Below are positions 9,901 through 19,310 of a DNA stretch of 64,000 nt, one piece after another (the stretch's first letter is position 1; every line of letters starts with the position of its first letter). The translations under genes and the position numbers were made by a program. The DNA is from Lepturacanthus savala (Eukaryota; Chordata; Actinopteri; Scombriformes; Trichiuridae): positions 21,936,575-22,000,574 of the forward strand of contig CM060466.1 in NCBI GenBank assembly GCA_030544235.1, written 5' to 3'. The notes beneath the pieces were generated by a model. The model was not told the origin of the DNA. It saw nothing but the letters and a program-made list of their open reading frames with translations, and did not search any database.

Positions 9901-12900
9901 ATTTATGTATTTGAATCTAATTTTTTGCTACCGAGTGTGGCACTGTTAAAATAAATGATTCTCATGTAGAGGTTTCTTTCTGAGATATTAAATCCTTTGC
10001 TACCGGTTTTCGATTCCCATCCCTAATCCAAAGTCAATTATGAGACAAAATTGACTATATGACACCTAGTTCAAAAAAATGAAATGGGGGTGGAAAAGAC
10101 AGAAAAAGATGAACTACTAATGAAAGGAAATAAAGAAACGGGCAATCTGAAACGTGAAAAAAAACATTTACACTATATACTGGAATACTGTGCAAGAATC
10201 TGTTGTGGGGAATTATATGAATGTGTATGAATGCTTCTGAAAGGTTAAAAATGCTTAGTGACAGTCCTATAGCCTATCAGTATTTCCATTACCAGTTTAA
10301 GAAACCAAGTAATAATTCACTAATCATGTCAACAAGCCTGACTGTTTTTTACAGGGACATATGAGAACAGAAGATGCAGCACAGATCACAAATTCCAAAA
10401 TATATGGGCCCTCATACACTTTTAATACATCCACCATCAAAGCTGTGCTGATAACTGGATCAACACGTTAAATATAACTCATGCAGTTAGTTTTTAGGGT
10501 AATCAGTGAATTTTAATAACATTAAACTGAACTAAGTAGGACGGAGTGAGAGACCAGCATTTCACAGAACAGAATGAGAGGTTGCTGATAATTTGCAACA
10601 AACACCACCTATAACATAGGAAAGAGATGCAGGGACAGCCTGTTCTCACTGATGGTTAAAAACTAAAAAGGGAACCAACAGGTTCCATGTACCTCCACAA
10701 GAGAAATAATATTTTCAATGAAGGGTTAAGTACTGATAACCTCTGACCTCAAAGGAAGGACTGCCAAGCACTTCATTGTTCTGCAGTGATACCCTTCAAT
10801 GAAGACAGTAAATAGCCATCTGACAGTTTAATTTGTCATCAAAATCAGCTATCATATATTGCTGGGGTATTTGTGAAGTGTATCTTTTGTGCAATTTGAC
10901 CTAATCGTGTCACTTGAACATATACCTGGCCTCAAGGTTGCTGTGAAAGAAAAGGACTATTTGATCTCCACTCTTTGGGCTCACTTCTCTGCTGTAGCTT
11001 CTATGTCTGTATCGAGTGAGTGAGCCTAATGAGTAGTAAAGACAATGTGCCAATAATATACTGATATATTGTTTTTGTTTCCCCTCATTGACATCAAGTA
11101 AAAGAGGTGAACCACCACAACACTACCCACCTGTGCTGCGCTGGGGAAGAGAGGTTTGGTGATGGTGGGCTGGGCTACTGGTACTGCCGGTCGACTGGGT
11201 AACACTCCTGCTGCCGGGGCTGGGGCCATATGCGGCATCCCTGGTCTTGGAGCCATGTGAGGTGGAATTCCTGAGAAAATAAACCAGTCAGCCAGCTTAG
11301 GATGGGAGTTATCTGGGGGGTGGAACTTTCCAAAAACGTGGTTGTGCTCATTTGCAAGTCAAACATGACACTGCGGCAACTACGATTTCTATACTGCTGC
11401 ATTCCTCAAAGAAAGGAATTCTATGGTAGTGATAGGAGGGTGGACATTACACATCATTTAGTGTTAAAAATGTTAACACAGATGTTAAAAATGAAAAAGT
11501 TAAGCTTTTCTATGGAATTTCCAACTTATTTTACAATTTATAGACTGAAGAAGCTGAGAATACAGATGAATAAGAGTTTTTGATTGATTTGAAATTAAAC
11601 TTCAGCAATGACGGCTATTAATTGTTTGAATTTTGTAATTTACCTTTTTTAAAACCTATTTTTTCTAAAAGGTACATATGCATCCATTTGTATATGTCAT
11701 TACCGCTTTCAGTAGTGTGAGATTTTTATGGTGGTCAGTGTCAGAACTCACCTGGGGGTATACCGGGCATCCCCGGCATCATGGGAGGCATCATCCCTCC
11801 CATTGGCATCATGCTGTAAAAGGCATTCACACCAAAGAAGTTGTTGTATGAGCATCAGCAGTGACTACAGATTACTTACTAGAAAACTGTAAAGTGAAAA
11901 CAGAGCATAACATAGTAAACAAGTGAGCTCCTACCCTGGTGGCATTCCATGCATACCAGGATGCATTCCGTGCATCATGGGAGGAACTCCTGGCATCATA
12001 GGAGGCATTCCTGTAACAATGAATCAAAGGACACACTCTGTTTACCAACAACTCAACACTACATCACTCTACATTGGAAACTGGACAGACAAACAAGTGC
12101 ATGTGCAATTATCCAACACCATCTTCAACATAAATTTCCAAGCTGGTTTTAGACAGTTTCATACTCCATTTTCCTATACTTTTATTAGATCCATGCCTGA
12201 ACCTGCTGGCAGTGTGGAAACTTCAGGGCAATAGCAACAGTCCTTATTTGAGCCAAAAGATATTTATGTGAAAAAACACACAAACTACTGACAGTTCATA
12301 AACAAATTCTAATATCGAGAGATGGGTTGAGAACAACACATTTAAATCCTAAGCCCTGAAAAGGTCCTTGCCTTGATATCCGCCAGGAGGCATCCCAGGT
12401 GCACCAGCCACAGGGGGCATCCCAGGCTGAGCCATAGGAGCCACGTAGCCTGGCTGGGGCTGGATACCAGCAACCTGCTGAGCTGATGGTCCAGCTTCGT
12501 CGTCGTCATCGTCCTCATCAGAGTCATCCTGATTGTTTGATTTTTTCTTTTGACTCTCTAAAAACACATGCATAAAATTATTTCAGCAATCTCAAGATTT
12601 CACAGGGCATTTAGAGGTTAGCGGGTTCATTTAATGAATGAATCATCTGATAAATAATTCAATTATTGAGCATTTTTCTCCAAAATAAATAGAGTTGAAC
12701 GAACCTTGTGATTTCTGTTCTAGCGTCCGTCGTCTTTCCTGCATGTCTTTTTCTGGGATCCCCTCCATACCGTAAATCTCCAACTCGATGTCTACTCTTC
12801 CAGGAATTGCATTTGGTACACTGTCAATCGTCTCTTTGTGCACCTGAAAGAAAAAAAAACTCAAATGAGCAAGTGCATATGACAACAACAACAAATGTCC

Positions 12901-13903
12901 ATTTTGCTGCATATTATTTGACCCAAGCAAAAAATAGCATACTTCAGTGTATTTAAATGAAAAAGTATATTTAAAACGTATTCCGACTGTACTTAAATTA
13001 TACACTATACATGTACTAGCATGGTCAGAATGCAATAAAATAGTGTTTGAATAAGTCTTCTGTACAATTTAAGCACACAAAGTTTAAACAAATGCAGCAC
13101 ACAAAATAAAAGTGATAATATTGTATTATTTTTCCGCTTGAGGGAAACTAAATGAGGAAAAACAAAGACACCCACCTGCATGCAATGAATAGCTAGGCCC
13201 GGGCCAGTGTACAACTTTTTATGGCAAATATGGCACTTGAAGTGCTTCGCCTTCTGATGCTGAATGAGGATCTTTTCATCGTCAAAGTCTCGGTTACAGT
13301 ACCTTGGAGTGAGGAGTTAGGGAAACGGGGCAAAGCACTGAAAACGCACATCTCAACACAACGAAAGTCCAACAAAGCAGAGACGCGCGTTTACGTACGA
13401 GCCTCAAAACGACGTCAACGTGCCCGAACCCGCCGCGCTGACGTAGCGTGAATCCCCTTTTTACTAACGTTACCGCTAACTGTGAGATTAATTTACGCAA
13501 CAGGCTATTTAACCGTTGAAGTCCAGCTCGAGTCCTGAGTTAAACGTGTACCCCGGATCAATGTGCTAACAGATTAGCGGCGTTTCTATTACCGTTAGCA
13601 TTATCGGCTAAGTACTAGCCGTGTAAATATACTCCTGCCAAATGTTTTATAGATATTATAATTATAGATCGGGTACAATCAATCATCAACGTTATCATCA
13701 AGCTCCCGCTAACCACATAGGTAACGTTAAGCTAACATTATTTTAAAAGCTAAAGAACCAGCGGAAACGCTGCTAGCTCAGGCCTTCCTTTGTCGAGCTA
13801 ACTTCTACCGTGAGCCGCAGCGAGTCCTATGTCGATATTCTGCCCTCCATTGAAAAGGATACCAGCACCATGGCTTCATCTGCTTCTTCTTTTTTCGTCC
13901 CAT
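6834..13903 (-). CDS. znf207: Zinc finger protein 207 / BuGZ, complete, 11 coding exons
   Basis: Exons (5' to 3'): 13863-13903, 13176-13302, 12705-12843, 12372-12557, 11935-12010, 11752-11813, 11131-11270, 9438-9536, 8488-8739, 7929-8085, 6834-6985. All phases fit, giving 1431 nt: 476 residues plus stop, close to human ZNF207. The start MGRKKKKQMKPWCWYC is nearly invariant. Two C2H2 fingers follow: C13/C16/H29/H34 and C37/C40/H53/H58. Then come an acidic stretch (DDSDEDDDDDE), Pro/Met/Gly repeats, a Ser run, a GLEBS-like segment (LIHPDEDISLEEM, about 365-377) and a Pro/Gly-rich tail ending SPAGRY. Known role: a nuclear and spindle protein that binds microtubules, and stabilises and loads Bub3 at kinetochores through GLEBS; its low-complexity middle promotes phase separation. 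Teleosts can carry a and b copies; which this is cannot be told. Confidence 0.95.
6986..7928 (-). other. znf207: znf207 intron 10
   Basis: The 943-bp intron between exons 10 and 11 is AT-rich and is mostly filled by the hAT-like element at 7043-7791. I see no other coding sequence in it. Confidence 0.7.
7043..7791. mobile_element. hAT-like decayed element in znf207 intron
   Basis: The left end reads AGCTGGGTGATATGG and the right end, on the complementary strand, GGCTGGGCTAAGTTG, imperfect inverted repeats of the (C)AGxGCTGGGCGATAT class common in fish genomes. The interior shows the usual GATATTG-type words (near 7095, 7506 and 7755) and no transposase frame. Target duplications are not clear. 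Confidence 0.5.
7929..8085 (-). CDS. znf207: znf207 coding exon 10 (end of GLEBS)
   Basis: The acceptor is CAACAG and the donor GTAAGG. The exon opens EEMKSQLPRYQRFIPRPGQ, completing the GLEBS-like segment with the Glu pair known to contact Bub3, and continues into Pro/Gln-rich sequence ending MRHPMH. Human has EERRAQLPKYQ here; the fish reads EEMKSQLPRYQ. Confidence 0.94.
8488..8739 (-). CDS. znf207: znf207 coding exon 9 (Ser run, start of GLEBS)
   Basis: The acceptor is TGCACAG and the donor GTAAGT; phase 0-0, 84 codons. It encodes AQQSASGAAASN, a Ser homopolymer drawn from a degenerate AGC/TCC microsatellite, and the conserved LTTTSATSKLIHPDEDISL, the first half of the Bub3-binding GLEBS-like segment. 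Confidence 0.93.
8740..9437 (-). other. znf207: znf207 intron 8
   Basis: About 700 bp of AT-rich sequence lie between exons 8 and 9. I see no repeat or additional exon that I can support. Confidence 0.6.
9438..9536 (-). CDS. znf207: znf207 coding exon 8 (33 codons)
   Basis: The acceptor is CTGCAG and the donor GTACGC. The exon is exactly 99 nt and reads MGSGVHSSTAAVSS and on to PPFPNTPQ, aligning with the human segment that begins MGTPV and ends FPSTAQ. Because it is phase 0-0 it could be skipped without a frameshift. Confidence 0.85.
9537..11130 (-). other. znf207: znf207 intron 7
   Basis: This is the largest znf207 intron (1594 bp). It contains the element at 9601-10025; the remainder is AT-rich with no recognisable exon. 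Confidence 0.65.
9601..10025. mobile_element. MITE with perfect 15-bp inverted repeats (hAT-like)
   Basis: TAGGGATGGGAATCG at 9601-9615 is matched exactly by its reverse complement CGATTCCCATCCCTA at 10011-10025. The 425-bp body has no coding frame. The AGGGATGGGAATCG terminus is one I associate with fish hAT-type MITEs. It inserted in znf207 intron 7, only 64 bp from the exon 8 acceptor. Confidence 0.75.
11131..11270 (-). CDS. znf207: znf207 coding exon 7
   Basis: The acceptor is TCTCAG and the donor GTGGGT. The exon encodes GIPPHMAPRPGMPHMAPAPA and ends TKPLFPSAAQ, a motif conserved in human ZNF207. Confidence 0.92.
11752..11813 (-). CDS. znf207: znf207 coding exon 6 (Met/Pro repeats)
   Basis: The acceptor is TTACAG and the donor GTGAGT. 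The 62-nt exon encodes MMPMGGMMPPMMPGMPGIPP and joins its neighbours in frame (phase 2 in, phase 1 out). Confidence 0.85.
11935..12010 (-). CDS. znf207: znf207 coding exon 5 (Met/Pro repeats)
   Basis: The acceptor is TTACAG and the donor GTAGGA. The 76-nt exon encodes repeats of the type MPPMMPGVPPMMHGMHPGMH, part of the low-complexity region that drives BuGZ condensation in the known protein. Confidence 0.85.
12372..12557 (-). CDS. znf207: znf207 coding exon 4 (acidic and Pro-rich)
   Basis: The acceptor is TTTTAG. The exon encodes ESQKKKSNNQ, then the acidic DDSDEDDDDDE, then Pro/Met/Gly-rich sequence to GGYQ. The splice donor reads AAG then GCAAGG, so the downstream intron appears to be GC-AG. 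The exon is 186 nt (2 + 61 codons + 1) and joins exon 5 in frame to give YQGMPPMMPG. Confidence 0.85.
12705..12843 (-). CDS. znf207: znf207 coding exon 3
   Basis: The acceptor is TTTCAG and the donor GTTCGT. The exon reads VHKETIDSVPNAIPGRVDIE and on to EKDMQERRRTLEQKSQ, the conserved BuGZ segment directly after finger 2. It supplies the last His of finger 2 (H58) and ends in phase 1. Confidence 0.95.
13176..13302 (-). CDS. znf207: znf207 coding exon 2 (zinc fingers)
   Basis: The acceptor is CCAAG and the donor GTGGGT. The exon encodes YCNRDFDDEKILIQHQ and FKCHICHKKLYTGPGLAIHC, that is most of both C2H2 fingers, ending in phase 0 after CMQ. Confidence 0.95.
13303..13862 (-). other. znf207: znf207 intron 1, CpG-rich part
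   Basis: From about 13376 to 13620 the intron is dense in CpG and holds the ATF/CREB-like core GACGTCA at 13409-13415 and TGACGTA at 13439-13445. Further towards the promoter are many GTTAGC/GCTAAC words. This is probably the downstream part of the CpG-rich promoter region. Confidence 0.45.
13863..13903 (-). CDS. znf207: znf207 coding exon 1
   Basis: The exon begins with the ATG of MGRKKKKQMKPWCW, preceded by GAAAG, and ends in phase 2 at a GTATCC donor. It holds the basic N-terminus and the first zinc-binding Cys (C13). Confidence 0.93.
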
Positions 13904-14090
13904 CTTTCAATGAATACTGAAAAGAGGTGTTCCGACGCTATATACCAGTCTTATTATCTGTTTGACAACAGCATGCTGTTGGTCCCGTGACAACGCCGAA
14001 AATGGCGCCCTGCTGGAGGAAGTTGTAATGTGGAGAGTCCAGAGAATAGACGCAGACGGCGTCATGTCATAGCCACGCCCCCCGGAGCCT
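13904..14090 (-). promoter_or_regulatory. znf207: Probable znf207 promoter and 5' UTR
   Basis: The segment directly upstream of the start codon is GC- and CpG-richer than its surroundings. It carries AAAATGGCGCC at 13999-14009, a close match to the YY1 consensus often found just downstream of transcription starts, and CCACGCCCCC at 14073-14082, a KLF/SP-type site. No TATA box is evident, which fits a housekeeping gene. The exact start site is unknown. Confidence 0.55.
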
Positions 14091-15276
14091 AACAATTTAA
14101 TTACAAACCTCAGCCAGCGTTAGCTTGATAGAATCGTGCAATTCCCCAGTTTTATTAAAAAAATGCGTGTTGACTCAGCAGGGATAAACTCCCCATGATT
14201 TTTTTAAATTACTTTTTCAAAATAAGTAGCAGAACAATACAAAATAAACCTGGAAGAACGGAATTAGCACCAGTACAGTATAAATAAAGTAAACTGTAGA
14301 GACAAATTTTAAAAAGCGGCACAGCACAGTTGTTTTAAGATGCATATAAAACCCTTTACTTTGAAAGCTAAATTGTATCTGATTTTTACATAAAAAAGTT
14401 TGATTATCACGTCAAAATCATTAAAATTATATTTTCCCCTCCCTCATTATAATTGTGTTCATTTCTAAAGTTTAAAATGGCTGCAATTTCACATAAATTC
14501 TCAGCCTTTGGAGGCTTCAATTTTCCACCTCCACCATAGGCTAAGTTTCATAATTGACCACAATGAGCTTCAAACCTATTTGTGATTTGACGAATCATGC
14601 TCACTGAACCATTAGAATTTCCTTTTTTTTTTTTTTACCAGATTAATGGGTTAGGTTGTGGGGCATATTGATGGTGAGGTGATACTACTCAGCTGTGGGA
14701 GTACGTTTTATTACTGGTCAGGTAACATTACAGCTCAGCTTCATGTTAAGTGCCTGTTTTTGTGAATTAAAAGCAAACCAATCCGTCTTTGCTTTTATTG
14801 TATTTCATTTTCATTCAGTGTGAATAACTAATGTATTTAGCCTCATATGTTTGTATTGTCAAATCAAATTAAATATGCATCTTATTAAGCTTCTTTTGTT
14901 ATCAGAAGGTATATAGAATATTCAGATGCTTTTCATCTGTGTTGACACATTTGTCAAGAACTTTTTGAATCCAAATTAAGACTTGTTTTGGCTTAAAAAA
15001 ATTAAAACAACACTGATTTATAGTATTTTTCTTTACATTAGGAAGTGTGTATTTTTAATCATTTAAAAAAATATATTTTTTTGTATTTATTTTAAAACCC
15101 TATGAGTTTCACTATGGGCACTGAAAGACTTTGCATAGGAATTGCTTGTAATTTTGTCACTATCCACTAGATGGAGACGACATAGCAGGAATAAATTTCT
15201 CTACAGAGTTTGTGATGAGGTCTCATGTGTTTGACATCCAGTCTGAGATAGAAGAACAGGATTTGGTAGGTACGTA

Positions 15277-15829
15277 TACTGGATAGACAAAATTATGCGG
15301 ACACACTGTTTTTCATGGTGTGGGCCCCTCTGTGTGGGAACCACCATGAAGTCATGTTTTAGATAATAGTGCCAATGCATTCAGCTTTGTGGAAACAATT
15401 TAGGGAAAGCCCTTTCCTGTCTCCACACAATAACAATTCATCAACACACAAAGTAAATAAGGAACTATTTTCTAAGTTTGGTATAGTACATGTTATAGGC
15501 ATTTTATTGTAAACATTTTAAAATCAGCTATCAGCTATCAGGTCGGTTAATATAATTATTTATTCATTTGTTTTTGCACATTTGGACATTTCCTGTAGGC
15601 CTGCCATTAGTTTTTTATACTGTGAAACTTTACACATCACTAGTTAAAGTCTTGTATAATCCCATAGCTCTTATTATATAAACCTTTAATCTTAAATCTT
15701 AAAAATCTTACAGCATACATTTTTATCTTCTATTTTTTGACTGTTACTGTATGTACCACAGCACCATGGCAAATTCCTTGCATCAGCACTTTGAGGTGAT
15801 TACACAAACATAATTTTGTCCATATAGTA
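15277..15829 (+). mobile_element. Decayed Tc1-like transposon with transposase remnant
   Basis: Ends TACTGGATAGACAAAA and (complement) TACTATATGGACAAAA form inverted repeats flanked by TA. Inside, 15313-15430 keeps wording recognisable from the Tc1 transposase catalytic region (ATGGTGTGGGCCCCT, then AGCTTTGTGGAAACAATTTA, then GGGAAAGCCCTTTCCTGT), here deleted and out of frame. It is an inactive copy. Confidence 0.7.
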
Positions 15830-15938
15830 TAATAAATGATTAGTGCCGTCACTGACTTAGCCAATGTACACTGACTAACATCACTTAGTGAAAGTAGAAA
15901 AAAACGTTTTTCTTACTGATTATAATAAAAACAAATGT

Positions 15939-15961
15939 GCACACACACACACACACACACA
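15939..15961. repeat. (CA)n microsatellite
   Basis: A short CA dinucleotide run between the Tc1-like and hAT-like elements. Confidence 0.9.
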
Positions 15962-15975
15962 TGCACACCGTAGAT

Positions 15976-16258
15976 CAGTGGTTTTCAAAGTTGGGTCAAG
16001 GACCCCAAGGGGACATTGAGGTGGTGCCAGAGGGTCCCCAGCAAAAAGGGGCATGATTTATTTTTAATATAAGTCCATCCATAAGTAACACAATGACATA
16101 TTTGTAATCAGTTTGATACACTTTATTTAATATTTAAACGAAAAAGTCTCATCAGAGGGGGGCCCTGGGACAGAATCTTATCAAATGGAGGTCCGTGTTC
16201 TAATTTTAGTCAGTTAGGGGTTTCATGTCTTTGACATGAAAAAGATTAAGAACCACTG
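15976..16258. mobile_element. hAT-like MITE with degenerate 8-bp target duplication
   Basis: The left end CAGTGGTTTTCAAAG and the right end (complement) CAGTGGTTCTTAATC are hAT/Charlie-type termini. The flanking 8-mers CCGTAGAT (15968-15975) and CCATAAAT (16259-16266) match at six of eight positions, consistent with an old hAT target duplication. There is no transposase frame. Confidence 0.75.
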
Positions 16259-17136
16259 CCATAAATAATATTCACGCTTACAAAATACAATAAAAACATA
16301 CATAAGTACTACACTATACTATGTCACTTTTCACTTATTTATCTGAAATGCATGAGCTACAGGGTTAGGAACCATGAAAAATAATCATTCAATAGATAAT
16401 AAATTGTCAACCTTGCTTGTCTACTTGCATGTAGCTAAAGAAGTGTGTGTTGCATATCAAAACAGAGACAAATTGTCACAAGTGCTCCTCTCAGCAGACC
16501 ATATAAATGCAGAGGCGCTACAAATGCATTCAGACAGGTTTTATATCCCTGCAGTTTCCCTTGTCTTCGCTTTTTCACCAAGGTGAATGATTACTTCTGA
16601 AATGTGAGATTTATGAAGGGGAAACACAACTGAGGCGACTTTCCTTGGCCACCTTATGAATTTTTCATGGTACGTACGGCCGTTGCTCTCCATATGGTTG
16701 TACTGCCGAGACAGAAAAGACATTCAGTGACAACTTAAAGGGTCCCTTCTCTAAATGAATTATGGCTGATTCTTGTATGCTCACACATCCATTGATCACT
16801 TTGACGTGTGCTTTTTCACACAGGCTCTTACCCTTGCTCTCCATTCTGGGGCCTTGAAATCTTTCTTTTCTTTTTGTTTTAAGATTACCTTTTGACATTT
16901 TGCCTTTATTTGAGAGTTGGTATAGTGAGACAGGAAACAAGGGCAGAGAGAAAGGTGTGACATTCAACGAAGGCCCATACACACTCACAAGGACATTTAG
17001 CACATGTTCTCTGTCTGTCTCTCTATTTTTCTCTCTGCTAAACAGCTAAATGAATGAAACAGCAACATGCCTGAGATGCAGATACAGATGAAGAAATAAA
17101 CCCAAAGAAATCACATTTTGTTTCTGTATAAAACGG

Positions 17137-19038
17137 TTTAATGTACTCCAGTATGTACATATCAAATCTACAAAATATGCACAATGTTAAAATATTATCA
17201 ATGATTTACCCCTCACTCAATTTGCATCATAGCCCTTATTATATACAGCCCCAAACCATCTTTAACCAATTTTTAAATAGGGTACACACAGGATATAGCC
17301 AACATATCACAATGTAGACGGACCAAACAATTTCCACAACATACCACTATCACCAAGTAAAAAAAAAAAAATCAACAGCAAATGCATGTTAAAATATTAA
17401 TCTGTATTTAATTACACATATAATAATGTTTGTGCGAAGCAGTTACTAGTGTAACATGAGGTTAAAGTACAGTACAGTTTAAGACTTACAGCTCAGGGCT
17501 GGGGTCGCTCTGTATCCCAGTTCAATCAATTAACAATTAAAGTTGTGACAGGAACTAATAAGAAAACATCGATTAACTTCTTTCCCCCCGCTGCGTCCTG
17601 AACTGAGAGTGAAATGACCCCAGCCCGGATGTAGTCGAGGTCAGTCATGTGTGCTCTTCTATGTTTGGTTATGAGGGGAAAAAAAAACAACTAGATTTAT
17701 TCAGAACGGCCAAACTATCCCCATTGGTGCATGTTTTCATTCATCTAAATCCCATTTTCCTTAATTTACCACCTCCCCGTTAATAAATAAACCTTCGTCA
17801 CTTCTTTGTAGATTCCAACTGGCACAAATATCACCGTGAATGCCCAAAGGGGACAAGAAAATGACAAGAATGTGACTCCACTTCTGCGTTGTCCCAAAGG
17901 CGTCAGAGACGTGAGCTGTTACATTCGACTGACTCTCTACAGATGAAATTAGATCCATTTCACTTAAAACACAAAAGCAATACTTGCTTGAAGGGATGCG
18001 CTTTTCTCTGGTGCTCATAGCAGTGTTTTGGCATCATTTTTGAAAGCTTAAAAAATCTGAATGGCACTTCTGCTTCTTTTTCATCTGTATGCACGATGTT
18101 ACAAAGGCGGCGCTCCTTGCACACAAAAAACAAGTCAAAGACACAAGTTTGAGAGTCAAATAGTGCTCAAAGCAAATGATCCTCTCGTGAGAAGGTGCCA
18201 AATCCTGAAGGCAACATTGATCACATAACCCTTATCTTCCTTCATTGGTAAATTCATAATGATTTTTTGAAGGTTGTCGCAGCCTCTATAATGCAAACCC
18301 GCTCACTACTGTGAAACATGGAGTTAATGCGACAGAGGTTTAGTTTAGTAACCCTGCTGTCTGCTTAATCCCAACCACTCATGCTCATGATGATAACGAA
18401 ACACCAACTAAACCCAAATCGTCACATGAATTTATTCTTCATTTACTGATGATGAGGGTATAGACAGTTTACAGGATATTCAGGACAATTTTATTTGTCT
18501 GAAATCTGTTTATACTGCAGGGTTTTAATCTTGCCACCCTAAACTGGAGGCAACTGTGCAGATCTACTTTCATCGGGCTGACGTCTCCACAAGTAGGCAC
18601 CATTGGGTCGAGGAGGAAGAGGCAGAGAAGGTTAAGCCATGTGGACAGGACCGTTCCTGCTTGTTCCTGTTGTGTTACTCCGGGGCTTCAACACAGTGCC
18701 GTCTACAAAAGTCCCACTGGCTGACAAGTCTTGAGACAAACGTCTAGCAGAGATGAAGACAAAGAGCAAGATGGAGTTAGCTTGTATGGTAAGCAGGAAG
18801 GATACTAAAGCTTATCCCAGAAAGGTAGCAAGGTTATGGAAACTCAACAGGAGAGGACTGTTGCATGTCAGGTATCCCTGGATCAGGAATAAGGTGACTG
18901 TCAAATGTAATCGCCTCATAATGGGGCTCAGAATATGAAGGGGGAAGTGACTCATCCAGCCAGGCAGTCAGGCATCTACCGACGGGACGAAAAAAAAAAA
19001 GGAAACCCGATATCTCGTCCGGCTCAGATAAAGCCACG
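17137..19038 (-). other. rhbdl3: Probable rhbdl3 3' UTR
   Basis: About 1.9 kb of largely non-repetitive sequence follows the rhbdl3 stop codon. Minus-strand AATAAA occurs at 18431-18436 and the variant ATTAAA at 17137-17142, followed by GT-rich sequence, so either could end the transcript. The UTR extent is inference; short open frames here show no domain. Confidence 0.4.
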
Positions 19039-19310
19039 TCACGGCGGCGGGGGCAGTCGCACGTCCAGCAGACTGTAGGCGAAGATGTTCCAGAAGACGG
19101 CGCAGAGCACGAACAACGTGTAGACGCAGAAAAAGATCCAGAAGAGGGACTGCTCCTGGAGCCGCTGCTCGTAGTTCTGCAGGACCACCACGCCAAGCGT
19201 CAGGCCCACCACCACGCCCCCCAGGTGGGCTACGAAGCTGGGGTTGGGGCACGGAGGAAAGGCCGGAGGGTAGAACCGCAGCCACACCGCCCGACCAAAC
19301 TCTACGCTCA
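19039..19310 (-). CDS. rhbdl3: rhbdl3 exon 8 (catalytic histidine, C-terminus)
   Basis: The acceptor is TCCCAG and the stop TGA is at 19039-19041. It encodes SVEFGRAVWLRFYPPAFPPC, the catalytic His in SFVAHLGGVVVGL, the helix LGVVVLQNYEQRLQEQ, and a last long helix, FWIFFCVYTLFVLCAVFW. It ends with a Pro run, as in human. Confidence 0.96.

Larger units (their letters stand above)
14100..17136. other. Intergenic, between rhbdl3 and znf207
   Basis: The DNA is AT-rich with decayed transposons at 15277-15829 and 15976-16258 and a CA run at 15939-15961. I see no exon. In human the interval between RHBDL3 and ZNF207 holds C17orf75; I could not find a trace of it. Confidence 0.6.

Noticed and set aside
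18834..19285. Other open frames over rhbdl3 exon 8
   Set aside because: They are alternative frames of the same exon; the frame with AHLGG and the LPPPP end is the real one.
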